From Chromera velia (lineage: Eukaryota; Sar; Chromeraceae): a stretch of 55,959 bases of DNA. Every line of letters begins with the position of its first letter. Within the stretch, counting starts at the first letter, position 1. Below the pieces are notes generated by a model. It ran no database searches, was not told the DNA's origin, and saw only the letters and a list, made by a program, of their open reading frames with translations. Of this stretch, positions 1 to 7,210 are shown in pieces. The DNA lies in NCBI GenBank assembly GCA_018398765.1, contig JAHBMJ010005964.1, forward strand, positions 1 to 55,959. Reading direction: 5' to 3'. The position numbers and the translations under genes were made by a program.

Positions 1-513
1 GGGCGCGATGCGCTCGTCCAGCGCCGCCGGCCCGCCGCCGAGCGCGCGCAGCCGGCGGATCTCCGTCACCGGATCGCCCTCCGCGAGGCCCAGCAGCGCG
101 GCTTCCGCCGCCCGCGCCGGCCGCTCCCCGAGGCTCAGCACGCTCACGGAGACGCTCCGCCCCGCGGCGCGATGCTGCTGGTCGATGTCGAGCGAGGGCG
201 TCAGCCGCTCAACCAGCGCCGCGTCGGTCACGAAGGTGCCGCGCCCGCGCGTGCGGGTCAGAAGCCCGTCCTTCACCAGATCGTCGAGCGCCTGACGCAC
301 GGTCATCTTGGAGACGCCGAAGCGCGCCGCGAGCTGCTGGTCGGTGGGAAAGCGCCGGTCGCCCTCCGGCCAGGCGCGGATGTCGGCCAGCAGCTGCTGG
401 CGGATCTGCACGAAGAGCGGCAGGGCCGAGGCGCGGTCGAGCGGCGCGTCGCGACCGGCCTCCGCATCCTCGCCGCCGGCGGTCGTCTCCGGGATTTGAA
501 GCCGCTCGCGCAT
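1..513 (-). CDS. GntR-family (HutC/UTRA type) transcriptional regulator, 3' end cut by window edge
   Basis: The minus strand is open for 171 codons from the ATG at 513 to the window edge, so the C-terminus is missing. Residues about 25-95 read as a GntR winged helix: LPLFVQIRQQLLADI, then the recognition-helix stretch FGVSKMTVRQALDDL and the wing TRTRGRGTFV. This is followed by the beginning of a UTRA-like ligand domain (SVSVLSLGERPA, then DPVTEIRRLR). Family members repress neighbouring genes until a small ligand binds. It is divergent from the di-iron protein gene at 608, with a palindrome between them, so it probably controls that gene. The ATG at 513 was preferred over the one at 530, which is in another frame. 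The family call is firm; the ligand is unknown. Confidence 0.9.
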   Translation of the reverse strand, partial: MRERLQIPETTAGGEDAEAGRDAPLDRASALPLFVQIRQQLLADIRAWPEGDRRFPTDQQLAARFGVSKMTVRQALDDLVKDGLLTRTRGRGTFVTDAALVERLTPSLDIDQQHRAAGRSVSVSVLSLGERPARAAEAALLGLAEGDPVTEIRRLRALGGGPAALDERIAP

Positions 514-535
514 CGCGCCTCTCGACTCATTAATC

Positions 536-550
536 TAGTAGACTATACTA
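536..550. promoter_or_regulatory. candidate GntR operator in divergent promoter region
   Basis: A 15-bp inverted repeat, TAGTA-N5-TACTA, lies between the regulator start (513) and the di-iron protein start (608), in an AT-rich patch inside otherwise GC-rich DNA. GntR/HutC proteins typically bind short palindromes of this size. Function is inferred from position and symmetry only. Confidence 0.5.
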
Positions 551-607
551 TTGGACTTAACGAACAGGGTAACCCGCCCGGGATGAGACGGAAAGGACGC
601 GGACGCG

Positions 608-1546
608 ATGGAAGCCTCGATGCTCGAAGAGACGGTGCAGAACCCCAACCCCTATCCGGTGGTCGCGGACCTGCAGTATGACGATGTCTGGCATCTGTGC
701 CTGCAGGCGCGTGATCTGGCCTGGGACGCGGCCCAGGACATCGATTGGGCGGAGTTGAAGCGCGAGACCGCGGAGCTGCCGCAGGAGGTGCGCGCGGCCG
801 GCGCCGAATGGTGGTCCTTGCGCGCCTGGATGGAGCATGGCGCGACGCCGTACGGCTGCGAGCGGCTGCGCCAGGCGATCTACGAGCATCTGCCCTTCGA
901 GATCAAACAGCACGTCGCCAACTTCATCATGGAGGAACTGCGCCACCACGAGGCCTCCTTCCGCATCGCGGACGTGCTCGGCGGTTATCAGCCGACGCCG
1001 AAGAGCGACTATTTCCAGATGGTCATCCCCCGCTTCCATGTGGAGAAGGAGGAGCGCGAGATGTCCTTCTACGCGGGCATGGCGGTCAATACGCTGTTCG
1101 AGCAATTGTCCGGCGAGCTTCTGACCGCGCGCTTCAAGAACGCGCGCTACGGCCAGATCCGCAAGGCCTGCGAATTGATCCTGCGCGACGAGGCGCGCCA
1201 TGTGCAGTTCGGCCGCATCCTGATGCGCCGCTTCTTCGAGCAGTTGAGCCGCGAGGAGAAGGTCATGCTCGGCGAGAAGTTCGCGAAGAAGCTGCGCGGC
1301 AGCCTGCTGAACGGCGTCTACGCCGTCGTCAACCTGCCGCGCGACGAGCGCAAGCGCTCCGCGCGCGCCCGCGCGCTCGCCGCCGAACACGGCCTCGGCG
1401 CCACCCACCCGGACGAGGAGGTGGCGATCATCGTCCAGGCGCTCGCCCAGATCCGCGCCGACGTCGCCCCCTACGACGTCCCCATCCCGCTGATCGAGGA
1501 AATCGAAGGCCCCGACGCCCCCAAGACCACCCTCGCCGCGGAGTAG
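608..1546 (+). CDS. ferritin-like di-iron carboxylate protein, probable oxygenase/oxidase
   Basis: This is a 312-aa soluble, mainly helical protein. It carries the paired metal-ligand motifs of ferritin-like di-iron enzymes: EELRHHE at residues 109-115 and DEARH at 194-198, with further acidic residues on helices at about 149-170. These would bind two irons for O2-dependent chemistry. The start at 608 is supported by AAAGGA at 592-597. It is divergent from the GntR gene and is its most likely target. The wider AurF-like/ribonucleotide-reductase-like superfamily contains N-oxygenases and desaturases, so the substrate cannot be named. The metal-binding fold is clear; the reaction is not. Confidence 0.8.
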   Translation: MEASMLEETVQNPNPYPVVADLQYDDVWHLCLQARDLAWDAAQDIDWAELKRETAELPQEVRAAGAEWWSLRAWMEHGATPYGCERLRQAIYEHLPFEIKQHVANFIMEELRHHEASFRIADVLGGYQPTPKSDYFQMVIPRFHVEKEEREMSFYAGMAVNTLFEQLSGELLTARFKNARYGQIRKACELILRDEARHVQFGRILMRRFFEQLSREEKVMLGEKFAKKLRGSLLNGVYAVVNLPRDERKRSARARALAAEHGLGATHPDEEVAIIVQALAQIRADVAPYDVPIPLIEEIEGPDAPKTTLAAE

Positions 1547-2193
1547 GGGGCGGCGCGCGGCGCGCCCGCCCGCCCGCCGCCACCCCGTCGTCCCGGACGG
1601 CCGCCACGCCGATCCGGGGTCCAGGAGCCGCCCGCGCCGGCGAGCGCTCGCCGCTTCACCCTTCGGCCCGCCGCCGCCCCGGCCTGTGCGGCGGCGGGCG
1701 CGCTGCGTTGCCCCGCCCGATCCCCGCCGTCCGCCCCGCTCTGACGCAAGTCAGAGCCCACGCCTGAGCGGCGGCAGCGGGCGAGAAAATAGTATTGTGT
1801 CCCCGTTTTATGCACGCCTGAGCGGCGGCAGCGGGCGAGAAAATAGTATTGTGTCCCCGTTTTATGTGTCCCCGTTTTATGGGGTCGAGCCTTGCGAAAG
1901 CCCCTAAGCGCGCGCCCTCCCTCTCCCCTGGGGAGAGGGCCGGGGTGAGGGGGCGGCCACCTGCAACGGCCTCTGACTCGCTGCGACGAAAGTTGGAGTC
2001 CATGCCTGAGCGCCGATGGCGGGTGGGAAAAAGGTATTGTGTCCCCGTTTTTTGTGCCCGTTTTTTGGGTGGGAAAAAGGTATCGTGTCCCCGTTTTTGC
2101 CTGGCGGGTGGGAAAAAGGTATTGTGTCCCCGTTTTTGCCTCGGGTGAAGTCTTCAAGCTTGCCCTCTTTCAGGGCTTTGCGGAGCGTTACCA
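1547..2193. repeat. intergenic repeat cluster (left), stem-loop plus GTGTCCCCGTTTT units
   Basis: No gene is seen. A perfect 8-bp stem-loop, GCTCTGAC-gcaa-GTCAGAGC, lies at 1738-1757. It is followed by CCACGCCTGAGCGGCGGCAG and by repeated tracts of the type AAAATAGTATTGTGTCCCCG plus T-run at about 1787-1811, 1836-1880, 2030-2055, 2075-2100 and 2115-2140. Some units begin GGGTGGGAAAAAGGTAT. The same elements reappear in reverse orientation at 5310-5580. They resemble dispersed REP-type intergenic repeats. The ATG-initiated frames through them are artefacts of the repetition. Confidence 0.75.
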
Positions 2194-2676
2194 TCACGTG
2201 CCACCCGTTCCCTGACGGTTCTCAATCTCTTGTTCCAGCCTATGCTTATGGATTCTCGCCAAGCTGAACGGCAGAGAGAACGACATCAGAAAGCCCGAAA
2301 TCGCAAAAAACGCGAACACGACGTAAACCCATTCGGCCGACGGGGTCGCCCTCGCTTCCGCTACCTCGGAGGCTACGAGCAGCCCCAGCGTAATCAGATA
2401 CCAAACGAAAAGCCAGTTCCACCGATGCAGTTCGCGCTGTATCCCTCTGGCGCTTTCGTATGCGGAACGCCAGCTTCCTGGAAGCAGCATGCTTGGGTCG
2501 CCAACAATCGAGATGACCGCGAAAAGAGATGCCGCCAGAATCGAGAACGTAACCCCTATGTATTCAGACGGCTTGTCCGACGCCTGAATGTCTGGAGCAA
2601 ATTCTAGCGCCAAAAAGGCCGATGGGACGAAGATCACCACGCCCCATGCCAGCCTGCCGATTGCGATCCTGCGCAT
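2194..2676 (-). CDS. four-TM membrane protein, second gene of a coupled pair
   Basis: This 160-aa protein has four hydrophobic spans at about residues 11-28, 40-59, 87-105 and 116-139, and a charged C-terminal tail (RIHKHRLEQEIENRQ). It begins one base after the stop of the upstream 304-aa gene, so translation is probably coupled. A soluble regulator-sized protein followed by a small four-TM protein matches the architecture of lambda RexA-RexB and, in reversed order, the Kiwa proteins KwaB/KwaA. I cannot show sequence similarity to either. Membrane topology is well supported; a role in phage defence is inference from architecture and setting. Confidence 0.7.
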   Translation of the reverse strand: MRRIAIGRLAWGVVIFVPSAFLALEFAPDIQASDKPSEYIGVTFSILAASLFAVISIVGDPSMLLPGSWRSAYESARGIQRELHRWNWLFVWYLITLGLLVASEVAEARATPSAEWVYVVFAFFAISGFLMSFSLPFSLARIHKHRLEQEIENRQGTGGT

Positions 2677-2677
2677 C

Positions 2678-3592
2678 TCAATACTCCAAGATTCCCGCTT
2701 CCTTCATCTCTCCCAGGAGCTTCGCCAGATTTGTGCGAACCTCAACCGCGCTGAGAATCTGCTTGTTCCCAGAAACGTCGAACGGCTTGTGGACCGCCAT
2801 TTGGTCACGCGTTATGCGAAAGCCACTTTTGGTGACAATCTTAAACCCATCGTCGCCCGATGCGATTACGTTCTGAGCCATCTTCGATAACAGGCTGCGA
2901 ACCGATTTCTTTTGCCAAGACCTCCCGGGGCGCAGCGTAGTTCTGGTTGAAATATCCGAGGCGGCCTTCTGATCTTCCGATGAGGCCGAATTCATAAGTA
3001 GAGACCCCAGAGACCCTAGGATGCCATGCTCAGGCAGCTTCTCCCCCTCCGAAAGCCAATCAATGGTCGTACTAAACGCGCCGAGATCGAGGTCGATCTC
3101 TTCGATTCCTTCATCCAAGATCGGCTTTAGCTTCTTGATGTCCAGGACCGCCTGGAGATCAAACTGTGTCTCCGTATCGTCTTTTGAGAATGCCCCAACA
3201 AACTCCGCAAGCAGTCCCGTGACCGGCCCCTCGCGAAGCGCCGCGTTATGGGCGGTGTAGAGGACGTTATTCCCCCGGACATAACAAAAAAGCTGAGACT
3301 GAATGAACTCGCTCCCGGGCGGCGGGTCCGCCTCTGTCGCGTCCACAGCCTCGGTCGCCACCACTGAAGGAATTACGGCTGCCGATGCCCCCGCTTCGTA
3401 TGTCACGAGGTGCAAGAAAACGCCGCCATCAACTGACCGCCTTGCGACGACGCATTCAGAATCGTTCTTGTACGGGAACTTCGGAGCGGGGTCGCTTTCA
3501 AACGACCCGATGCAGGCCCCTAGAACATCGGACAGAACCTTCGGATTCTTGGCCAGCCAAACCGCTCGCCGGTAATGCGCCATTTTCTGCAT
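2678..3592 (-). CDS. uncharacterised soluble protein, first gene of a coupled pair
   Basis: This 304-aa protein has no signal peptide or membrane span. The N-terminal half looks like a mixed alpha/beta domain (GGVFLHLVTYEAGAS, then SQLFCYVRGNNVLYTAHNAA). An acidic middle follows (EEIDLDLGAFSTT) and then a basic segment (RTTLRPGRSWQKKSVRSLL, about 220-238). The C-terminus is FKIVTKSGFRITRD and then a helix ending GILEY. Its stop is one base from the start of the four-TM gene. Base composition is lower in GC than the flanking metabolic genes, which suggests transfer. The pair resembles two-component abortive-infection modules in layout only; I do not recognise the family with confidence. Confidence 0.7.
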   Translation of the reverse strand: MQKMAHYRRAVWLAKNPKVLSDVLGACIGSFESDPAPKFPYKNDSECVVARRSVDGGVFLHLVTYEAGASAAVIPSVVATEAVDATEADPPPGSEFIQSQLFCYVRGNNVLYTAHNAALREGPVTGLLAEFVGAFSKDDTETQFDLQAVLDIKKLKPILDEGIEEIDLDLGAFSTTIDWLSEGEKLPEHGILGSLGSLLMNSASSEDQKAASDISTRTTLRPGRSWQKKSVRSLLSKMAQNVIASGDDGFKIVTKSGFRITRDQMAVHKPFDVSGNKQILSAVEVRTNLAKLLGEMKEAGILEY

Positions 3593-3704
3593 GCTTCCCC
3601 CTCCTGCTTTCGGAGAGGCTACCCGCGTCCAGTGGTAATGGTCAACGACATGCTACCCGGCGGTGTGATAGGGTGCCGGCGGATTGCATCGACGGGAGGA
3701 GGCA

Positions 3705-3965
3705 ATGCCGCTCTACATCATCAGCTACGATCTGCGGAAACAGCGTAACTACGCAGCCCTTTACGATCTGCTGAACGAATGGGAAGCAGTCACCCTGCTT
3801 GAGTCCGTTTGGCTTGCGGAGCTAAAGGGGCCGTGCGACATCATCCGCGCTCGCGTCGACCAAGATGACGGCGTTGCGGTGATAGAGCTTCAGCCCGGCA
3901 TGGATTGGGCTACGTGGGCCGCGAAGACCGCTGGCACAGACTGGCTGAAGAAGCACAGCCCTTAG
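3705..3965 (+). CDS. stand-alone Cas2-like (SinR/VapD-type) small protein
   Basis: This 86-aa protein begins MPLYIISYDLRKQRNYAALY, the first beta-strand and helix of the ferredoxin-like Cas2 fold, including the Asp after the strand. It continues LLESVWLAELKGPCDII and VAVIELQPG. The start at 3705 is set by a strong GGGAGGAGG ribosome site at 3694-3702; an in-frame TTG at 3684 is less likely. No cas1 or CRISPR array is visible, so this is an orphan of the type often found in accessory islands. It is divergent from the two-gene unit and next to the IS element. A nuclease role is not proven by sequence. Confidence 0.75.
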   Translation: MPLYIISYDLRKQRNYAALYDLLNEWEAVTLLESVWLAELKGPCDIIRARVDQDDGVAVIELQPGMDWATWAAKTAGTDWLKKHSP

Positions 3966-4060
3966 AACCGCCAATCCAGAACTCGTCGCGCACCTTTATC
4001 GGCACGCGCAGCAAAGCCGCCAGCCTGAAAAGGATCGCTACGCGCATTTCGCCCTCCATG

Positions 4061-4084
4061 AAAAAAGCCCGGCGCGAGCCGGGC
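4061..4084 (-). terminator. Rho-independent terminator reading leftward
   Basis: A GC-rich stem GCCCGGC-gcga-GCCGGGC (4067-4084) is followed, in the minus-strand direction, by a run of six T (4061-4066). It lies downstream of the leftward IS transposase. A short minus-strand frame (4059 down to about 3913, 49 codons, MEGEMRVAILFRLAALLR at its start) lies just beyond and overlaps the end of the Cas2-like gene. I cannot decide whether that frame is used. Confidence 0.65.
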
Positions 4085-4183
4085 GGGATCGTTAGTGCTG
4101 CGGGCAGAACCCTAGCGCGTTAGGCGACCGTATGCTGAGGGGATAGGCCCCCAAGTTAGACCGGCAACTAGGCCGCGTACTCA

Positions 4184-4651
4184 TTAACAGCGCAGCCAAA
4201 GCCTGATTGAGACGAGTTTGACGGCGGCGAGGAAGTTCTCGGGTCGCTTGTCGTAACGGGTCGCCAAGCCGCGGAACTGCTTCAGCTTGTTGAAGAAGCG
4301 CTCTACCAGGTTCCGCTGACGGTAGAGCCATTGACTGAAGGCGGGCTTTTCCCGGGCGTTCCGGCGGGATGGCACATTCGCCCAGCCGCCATGAGTTTCT
4401 ACCTGCGTCCGGAGGTGTTGGCTGTCGTACGCCTTGTCGGCGAGAAGGATGCCGGATGGCTTGATCGTCTCAAGCAGCGCCTCACCCTCAGGGCAGTCGT
4501 GCGTCTGTCCCGCGGAGAGAGACAGCCGAACAGCGCGCCCCTCCGCATCGACAAGAGCGTGGATCTTCGTCGTCAGGCCGCCGCGGGAACGTCCCATGCA
4601 GCCATCGTCTGAATCCCCCTTTTTGCCGTCGCCCCGTGCTGGTGGACGCAA
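4184..4651 (-). CDS. IS5-type transposase, C-terminal frame (orfB, DDE domain)
   Basis: The second frame joins orfA by frameshift and supplies the rest of the DDE domain: GRSRGGLTTKIHALVD, GILLADKAYDS with the second Asp, and the Y-R-x6-E region in YRQRNLVERFFNKLKQFR with the catalytic Glu. It stops at the TAA at 4184-4186, just inside the left terminal repeat. Both frames are intact, so the element may still be active. Confidence 0.88.
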   Translation of the reverse strand: MRPPARGDGKKGDSDDGCMGRSRGGLTTKIHALVDAEGRAVRLSLSAGQTHDCPEGEALLETIKPSGILLADKAYDSQHLRTQVETHGGWANVPSRRNAREKPAFSQWLYRQRNLVERFFNKLKQFRGLATRYDKRPENFLAAVKLVSIRLWLRC

Positions 4652-4938
4652 ACGCAGGAACTATCGATCATGATGATGTCGCCGTCGTAGGCGGCGGCCA
4701 CCGCCTCCAGAACCCGGTCCCAGACGCCCGCCTTCCGCCACCGGACAAAGCGATTGTAGCAGGTCGTGTGTGGTCCGTAGCGCTCAGGGATATCCCGCCA
4801 AGGCGAGCCCGTCCGGAAGCGCCAGAGAATGCCGTTCAGGACGCGCCGGTCGTCGACCCGCGGCACGCCGCGCGGCTTATTTGGCAGCAACGGCTGGATG
4901 ATGGACCACTCGTGATCGCTCAGTTCGTGACGGCGCAT
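4573..4938 (-). CDS. IS5-type transposase, N-terminal frame (orfA)
   Basis: The first frame starts at 4938 (MRRHELSDHEWSIIQPLLP) and holds the DUF4096-type DNA-binding region, including WRFRTGSPWRDIPERYGPH, and then the first catalytic Asp in IMIDSS. The correct reading passes into orfB near IDSSCVCVHQHGATA. A run on the minus strand, AAAAAGGGGG (complement of 4615-4624), lies in the overlap and is the likely slippage site for the fused transposase. Frame-zero sequence after it is out-of-frame tail. Confidence 0.88.
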   Translation of the reverse strand: MRRHELSDHEWSIIQPLLPNKPRGVPRVDDRRVLNGILWRFRTGSPWRDIPERYGPHTTCYNRFVRWRKAGVWDRVLEAVAAAYDGDIIMIDSSCVCVHQHGATAKRGIQTMAAWDVPAAA

Positions 4939-5020
4939 GCAGATCCTCCTTCGTTTGAAGGAGCCGAATCATATTCGCGCCGATATGGGAATCCCGTTTA
5001 TGGGTTCACGGCCTAGTTGC

Positions 5021-5309
5021 TAAAACTTCTTTGCTCATAATGCTTTACAACCAGTTCTGTGACATAATTGATTTCAATAGGTCAAACATTGCCCACTACT
5101 TTTCTGAAGAAAATATCGGAGAAATCGTATCAAATGATGAAATTTTCTATAATATCAAAGTTTCGGTATATGGCGTTTTGACAACCTGTTATTATCTTGA
5201 AAGCAGAACAATGCTTTGACAAGTGAGAATTTAAAGTTGCTGAAAATTACTTCTGGACTGAGTCCCGTATACCTCTTTTGCTTAAACGGATCGACGGACA
5301 TTTTCCCCC
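5021..5309. other. AT-rich stretch beside the IS, no convincing gene
   Basis: This segment is markedly AT-rich compared with the rest of the bacterial part. A 62-codon plus-strand frame at 5031-5219 (MLIMLYNQFCDIIDFNRSN) has no ribosome site that I can see and no recognisable domain. It may be residual transferred DNA. Confidence 0.4.
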
Positions 5310-5580
5310 AAATTTGAAAACTGGGACATAATACTCTTCGGAAACGGGGACATAATACTCTTTTATTTCTGTGAAAAAGAGGGACACAGTTCTCGAAAAC
5401 GGTGACGCAATACTCCTTTCTTGCTGACCGCAGAAAACGGGGAAAGAAAACGGGGACGCAAAAAGAAAACGGGGACACAATCCTCTTTTCTACGGACGGA
5501 AAACGGGAAAAACGGGCACACAATACTCTTTTCTTGCTGGCCGCAGACGCTCAGGCGTGGGCTCTGACTTTCGTCAGAGC
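5310..5580. repeat. intergenic repeat cluster (right), inverse orientation of 1738-2140
   Basis: Six or more units of the form AACGGGGACACAATACTCTT occur between about 5325 and 5530. They are followed by CAGACGCTCAGGCGTGG and the stem-loop GCTCTGAC-tttc-GTCAGAGC at 5561-5580. Order and sequence mirror the left cluster in reverse orientation, so the two clusters bracket the accessory island as a long, imperfect inverted pair. Confidence 0.75.
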
Positions 5581-5766
5581 GGGGGGAGGCCGGCAGGGTG
5601 CGTGTGGGTGCATGCCGAGGGGCCTGGGCGCGCTCTTGGCCGGACGGCGGCGTGGCGCGTGCTGCGGCGTTTCGGTGCGAGCTGGGTGCGTGACGAGCAT
5701 TCGCGTCTGGTCGGCCGCCGGTCTGTCGGGAGGCCGAGGCGGTCCCACTGCCCTGTCATCCCCCGC

Positions 5767-6543
5767 TCACCACAGCGCCGCGAGGATCGCGTCGAGGCCG
5801 TCGGTCAGGGCGGCGGGGCCGGGTTGGAGGATCAGCGGCGATTTGATTTCCACGAGGCGGCCGGCGCGCACGGCCGGGATCGCGTCCCAGCCCGGGCGCG
5901 CGGCGATCCGGTCGGTGCGGACCTTCTTGCCGCACCAGGACGCGATGATGACGTCGGGGGCGGCCGAGATGACCGCGTCCGAGGTCACCACGCGGTCCAT
6001 CGCCCGCTCGCAGCCGGCGCGGTCCGGGAAGACCTCGCGCCCGCCCGCGATCTCGATCAGCTCCGAGACCCATTTGACGCCGGAGATCATCGGGTCGTCC
6101 CACTCCTCGAAATAGACGGCGGGCGCGGGCGTCCGACGGGAGCGCTCGCGGACGTCGTCCAGCCGGCGCGCGAGATCGTCGGCGAGCCGCTCCGCGCGCT
6201 CGGCGGCGCCGACGGTCGCGCCGAGGTGTCGGATCATCGACAGGATCCCCGCAAGGTCGCGCTGGTTGTAGGCCATGACGGTGAGGCCGGCGCGCATCAG
6301 CGCCGCCGTGACGTCGGCCTGGATGTCGGAGAAGGTGAGGACCAGATCGGGCTCCAGCGCGACGATCTTGGGAATGTCCGCCGAGATGAAGGCGGATACG
6401 CGCGGCTTCTCGCGCCGCACGCGCTTCGGGCGGACCGCATAGCCGGACACGCCGACGATGCGCCGATCCTCGCCCAGGAGATAGAGCGTCTCGACCGTCT
6501 CCTCGGTTAGGCAGACGATCCGTTCGGGGGGAAACCGTCGCAT
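5767..6543 (-). CDS. BtuF-like cobalamin/iron-chelate binding protein (periplasmic-binding-protein fold)
   Basis: This 258-aa protein is of the helical-backbone substrate-binding family. RIVCLTEETVETLYLLG and RIVGVSGYAVRP form the first lobe. PKIVALEPDLVLTFSDIQADV is the characteristic 'dependence on Asp then strand' segment. YFEEWDDPMISGVKWVSELI and ISAAPDVIIASWCGKK belong to the second lobe. Relatives bind vitamin B12 or ferric chelates for an ABC importer. It lacks an obvious signal peptide from the ATG at 6543, as do many proteobacterial members annotated as cobalamin-binding proteins, so export is uncertain. No permease or ATPase genes are adjacent. Confidence 0.82.
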   Translation of the reverse strand: MRRFPPERIVCLTEETVETLYLLGEDRRIVGVSGYAVRPKRVRREKPRVSAFISADIPKIVALEPDLVLTFSDIQADVTAALMRAGLTVMAYNQRDLAGILSMIRHLGATVGAAERAERLADDLARRLDDVRERSRRTPAPAVYFEEWDDPMISGVKWVSELIEIAGGREVFPDRAGCERAMDRVVTSDAVISAAPDVIIASWCGKKVRTDRIAARPGWDAIPAVRAGRLVEIKSPLILQPGPAALTDGLDAILAALW

Positions 6544-6745
6544 CGCTCAGGGCGCTCCCAGGTTACCGGCCTGCGTCGGGATCAATCCGACAATCGGCGC
6601 CGCCGACTGGCCCGGCGCCCGGTATGGCGGATAGCTCTAGACCAAGTCCGCCCATGGCGCCAGACGCCCACGTCGGGCCGAAACCCGGGGACAGGGTTGC
6701 GGTCACGCCGGGCGCGGACTCTCAGGCGCGGACTCTCAGGCGCGG

Positions 6746-6765
6746 GCTCTGACTTTCGTCAGAGC
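6746..6765. repeat. third copy of the GCTCTGAC stem-loop
   Basis: GCTCTGAC-tttc-GTCAGAGC is preceded by three CTCAGGCGCGG-like units (6719-6745). It is identical to the hairpin at 5561-5580. It sits between the RidA stop and the BtuF-like start (both leftward genes) and may act as a terminator or REP-type element. Confidence 0.7.
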
Positions 6766-6799
6766 AGGGAAGGCGCGTGGTTGGATTGCGCGCGGCGCG

Positions 6800-7186
6800 C
6801 TATTCCGTCACCGCCACCAGATCGACCTCGACCTTCAGCTCCGGCTTCACCAGCGCGGAGACGAAGACGAGGGTGGAGGCGGGGCGGCAGTCGCCCAGAT
6901 GGCGGCTGCGCACCGCGCCGTAGGCGGCGAGGTCGGCCGGGTCGGTGAGGTAGGCGGTCACCTTCACCACGTCCGCCATCGTCATGTCGGCGGCGGCGAG
7001 GATCGCTTGCAGGTTGCGCCAGACCAGCTCCGACTGTTCGCCCGCGTCGGCGGGGATCGACCCGTCGGGGGCGATCCCGACCTGGCCGGAGACCTGCAGC
7101 GTGCGGCCGCCGCCATCGCTGACCACGGCGTGGGAGTAGAGGCCGAGCGGCGGGGCGATGGTCTCGGGATTGAGGGCGCGCGGCAT
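6800..7186 (-). CDS. RidA/YjgF-family enamine/imine deaminase
   Basis: This 128-aa protein spans the whole family length. It has the conserved QVSGQVG strand, the NLQAILAAADMTMADVVKVTAYL helix-strand and a C-terminal CRPASTLVFVSAL, with the catalytic-site Arg at 101 and Glu at 120 (KVEVDLVAV). RidA proteins hydrolyse reactive enamines/imines formed by PLP enzymes; members with these two residues are usually the active kind. A strong ribosome site (GGAAGGAG, complement just right of 7186) supports the start. It lies 24 bp downstream of the alcohol dehydrogenase stop, so the two probably form one operon. Confidence 0.92.
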   Translation of the reverse strand: MPRALNPETIAPPLGLYSHAVVSDGGGRTLQVSGQVGIAPDGSIPADAGEQSELVWRNLQAILAAADMTMADVVKVTAYLTDPADLAAYGAVRSRHLGDCRPASTLVFVSALVKPELKVEVDLVAVTE

Positions 7187-7210
7187 GGGCGGGCTCCTTC
7201 CTGTCGGGTG

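Larger units (their letters stand above)
4164..5020 (-). mobile_element. IS5-family (IS427-like) insertion sequence, complete
   Basis: The element is 857 bp. Its imperfect terminal inverted repeats begin GCAACTAGGCCG at 4164 and, on the other strand, GCAACTAGGCCG from 5020, continuing with matches over about 25 bp. The two overlapping transposase frames are transcribed leftward. Length, two-frame organisation and DDE motifs fit the IS427 group of IS5. I see no convincing target duplication; the flanks are ACCG on the left and TAAA on the right. Confidence 0.88.

Noticed and set aside
1738-1757. Stem-loop GCTCTGAC/GTCAGAGC as a simple terminator of the di-iron gene
   Set aside because: It lies 190 bases past the stop, lacks a T-run and is shared with two other intergenic sites, so a dispersed repeat is the better description.
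557-1767. Long frames antisense to or shifted against the di-iron protein (283 and 340 codons)
   Set aside because: High GC opens all frames; only the 608-1546 frame has motifs and a ribosome site.
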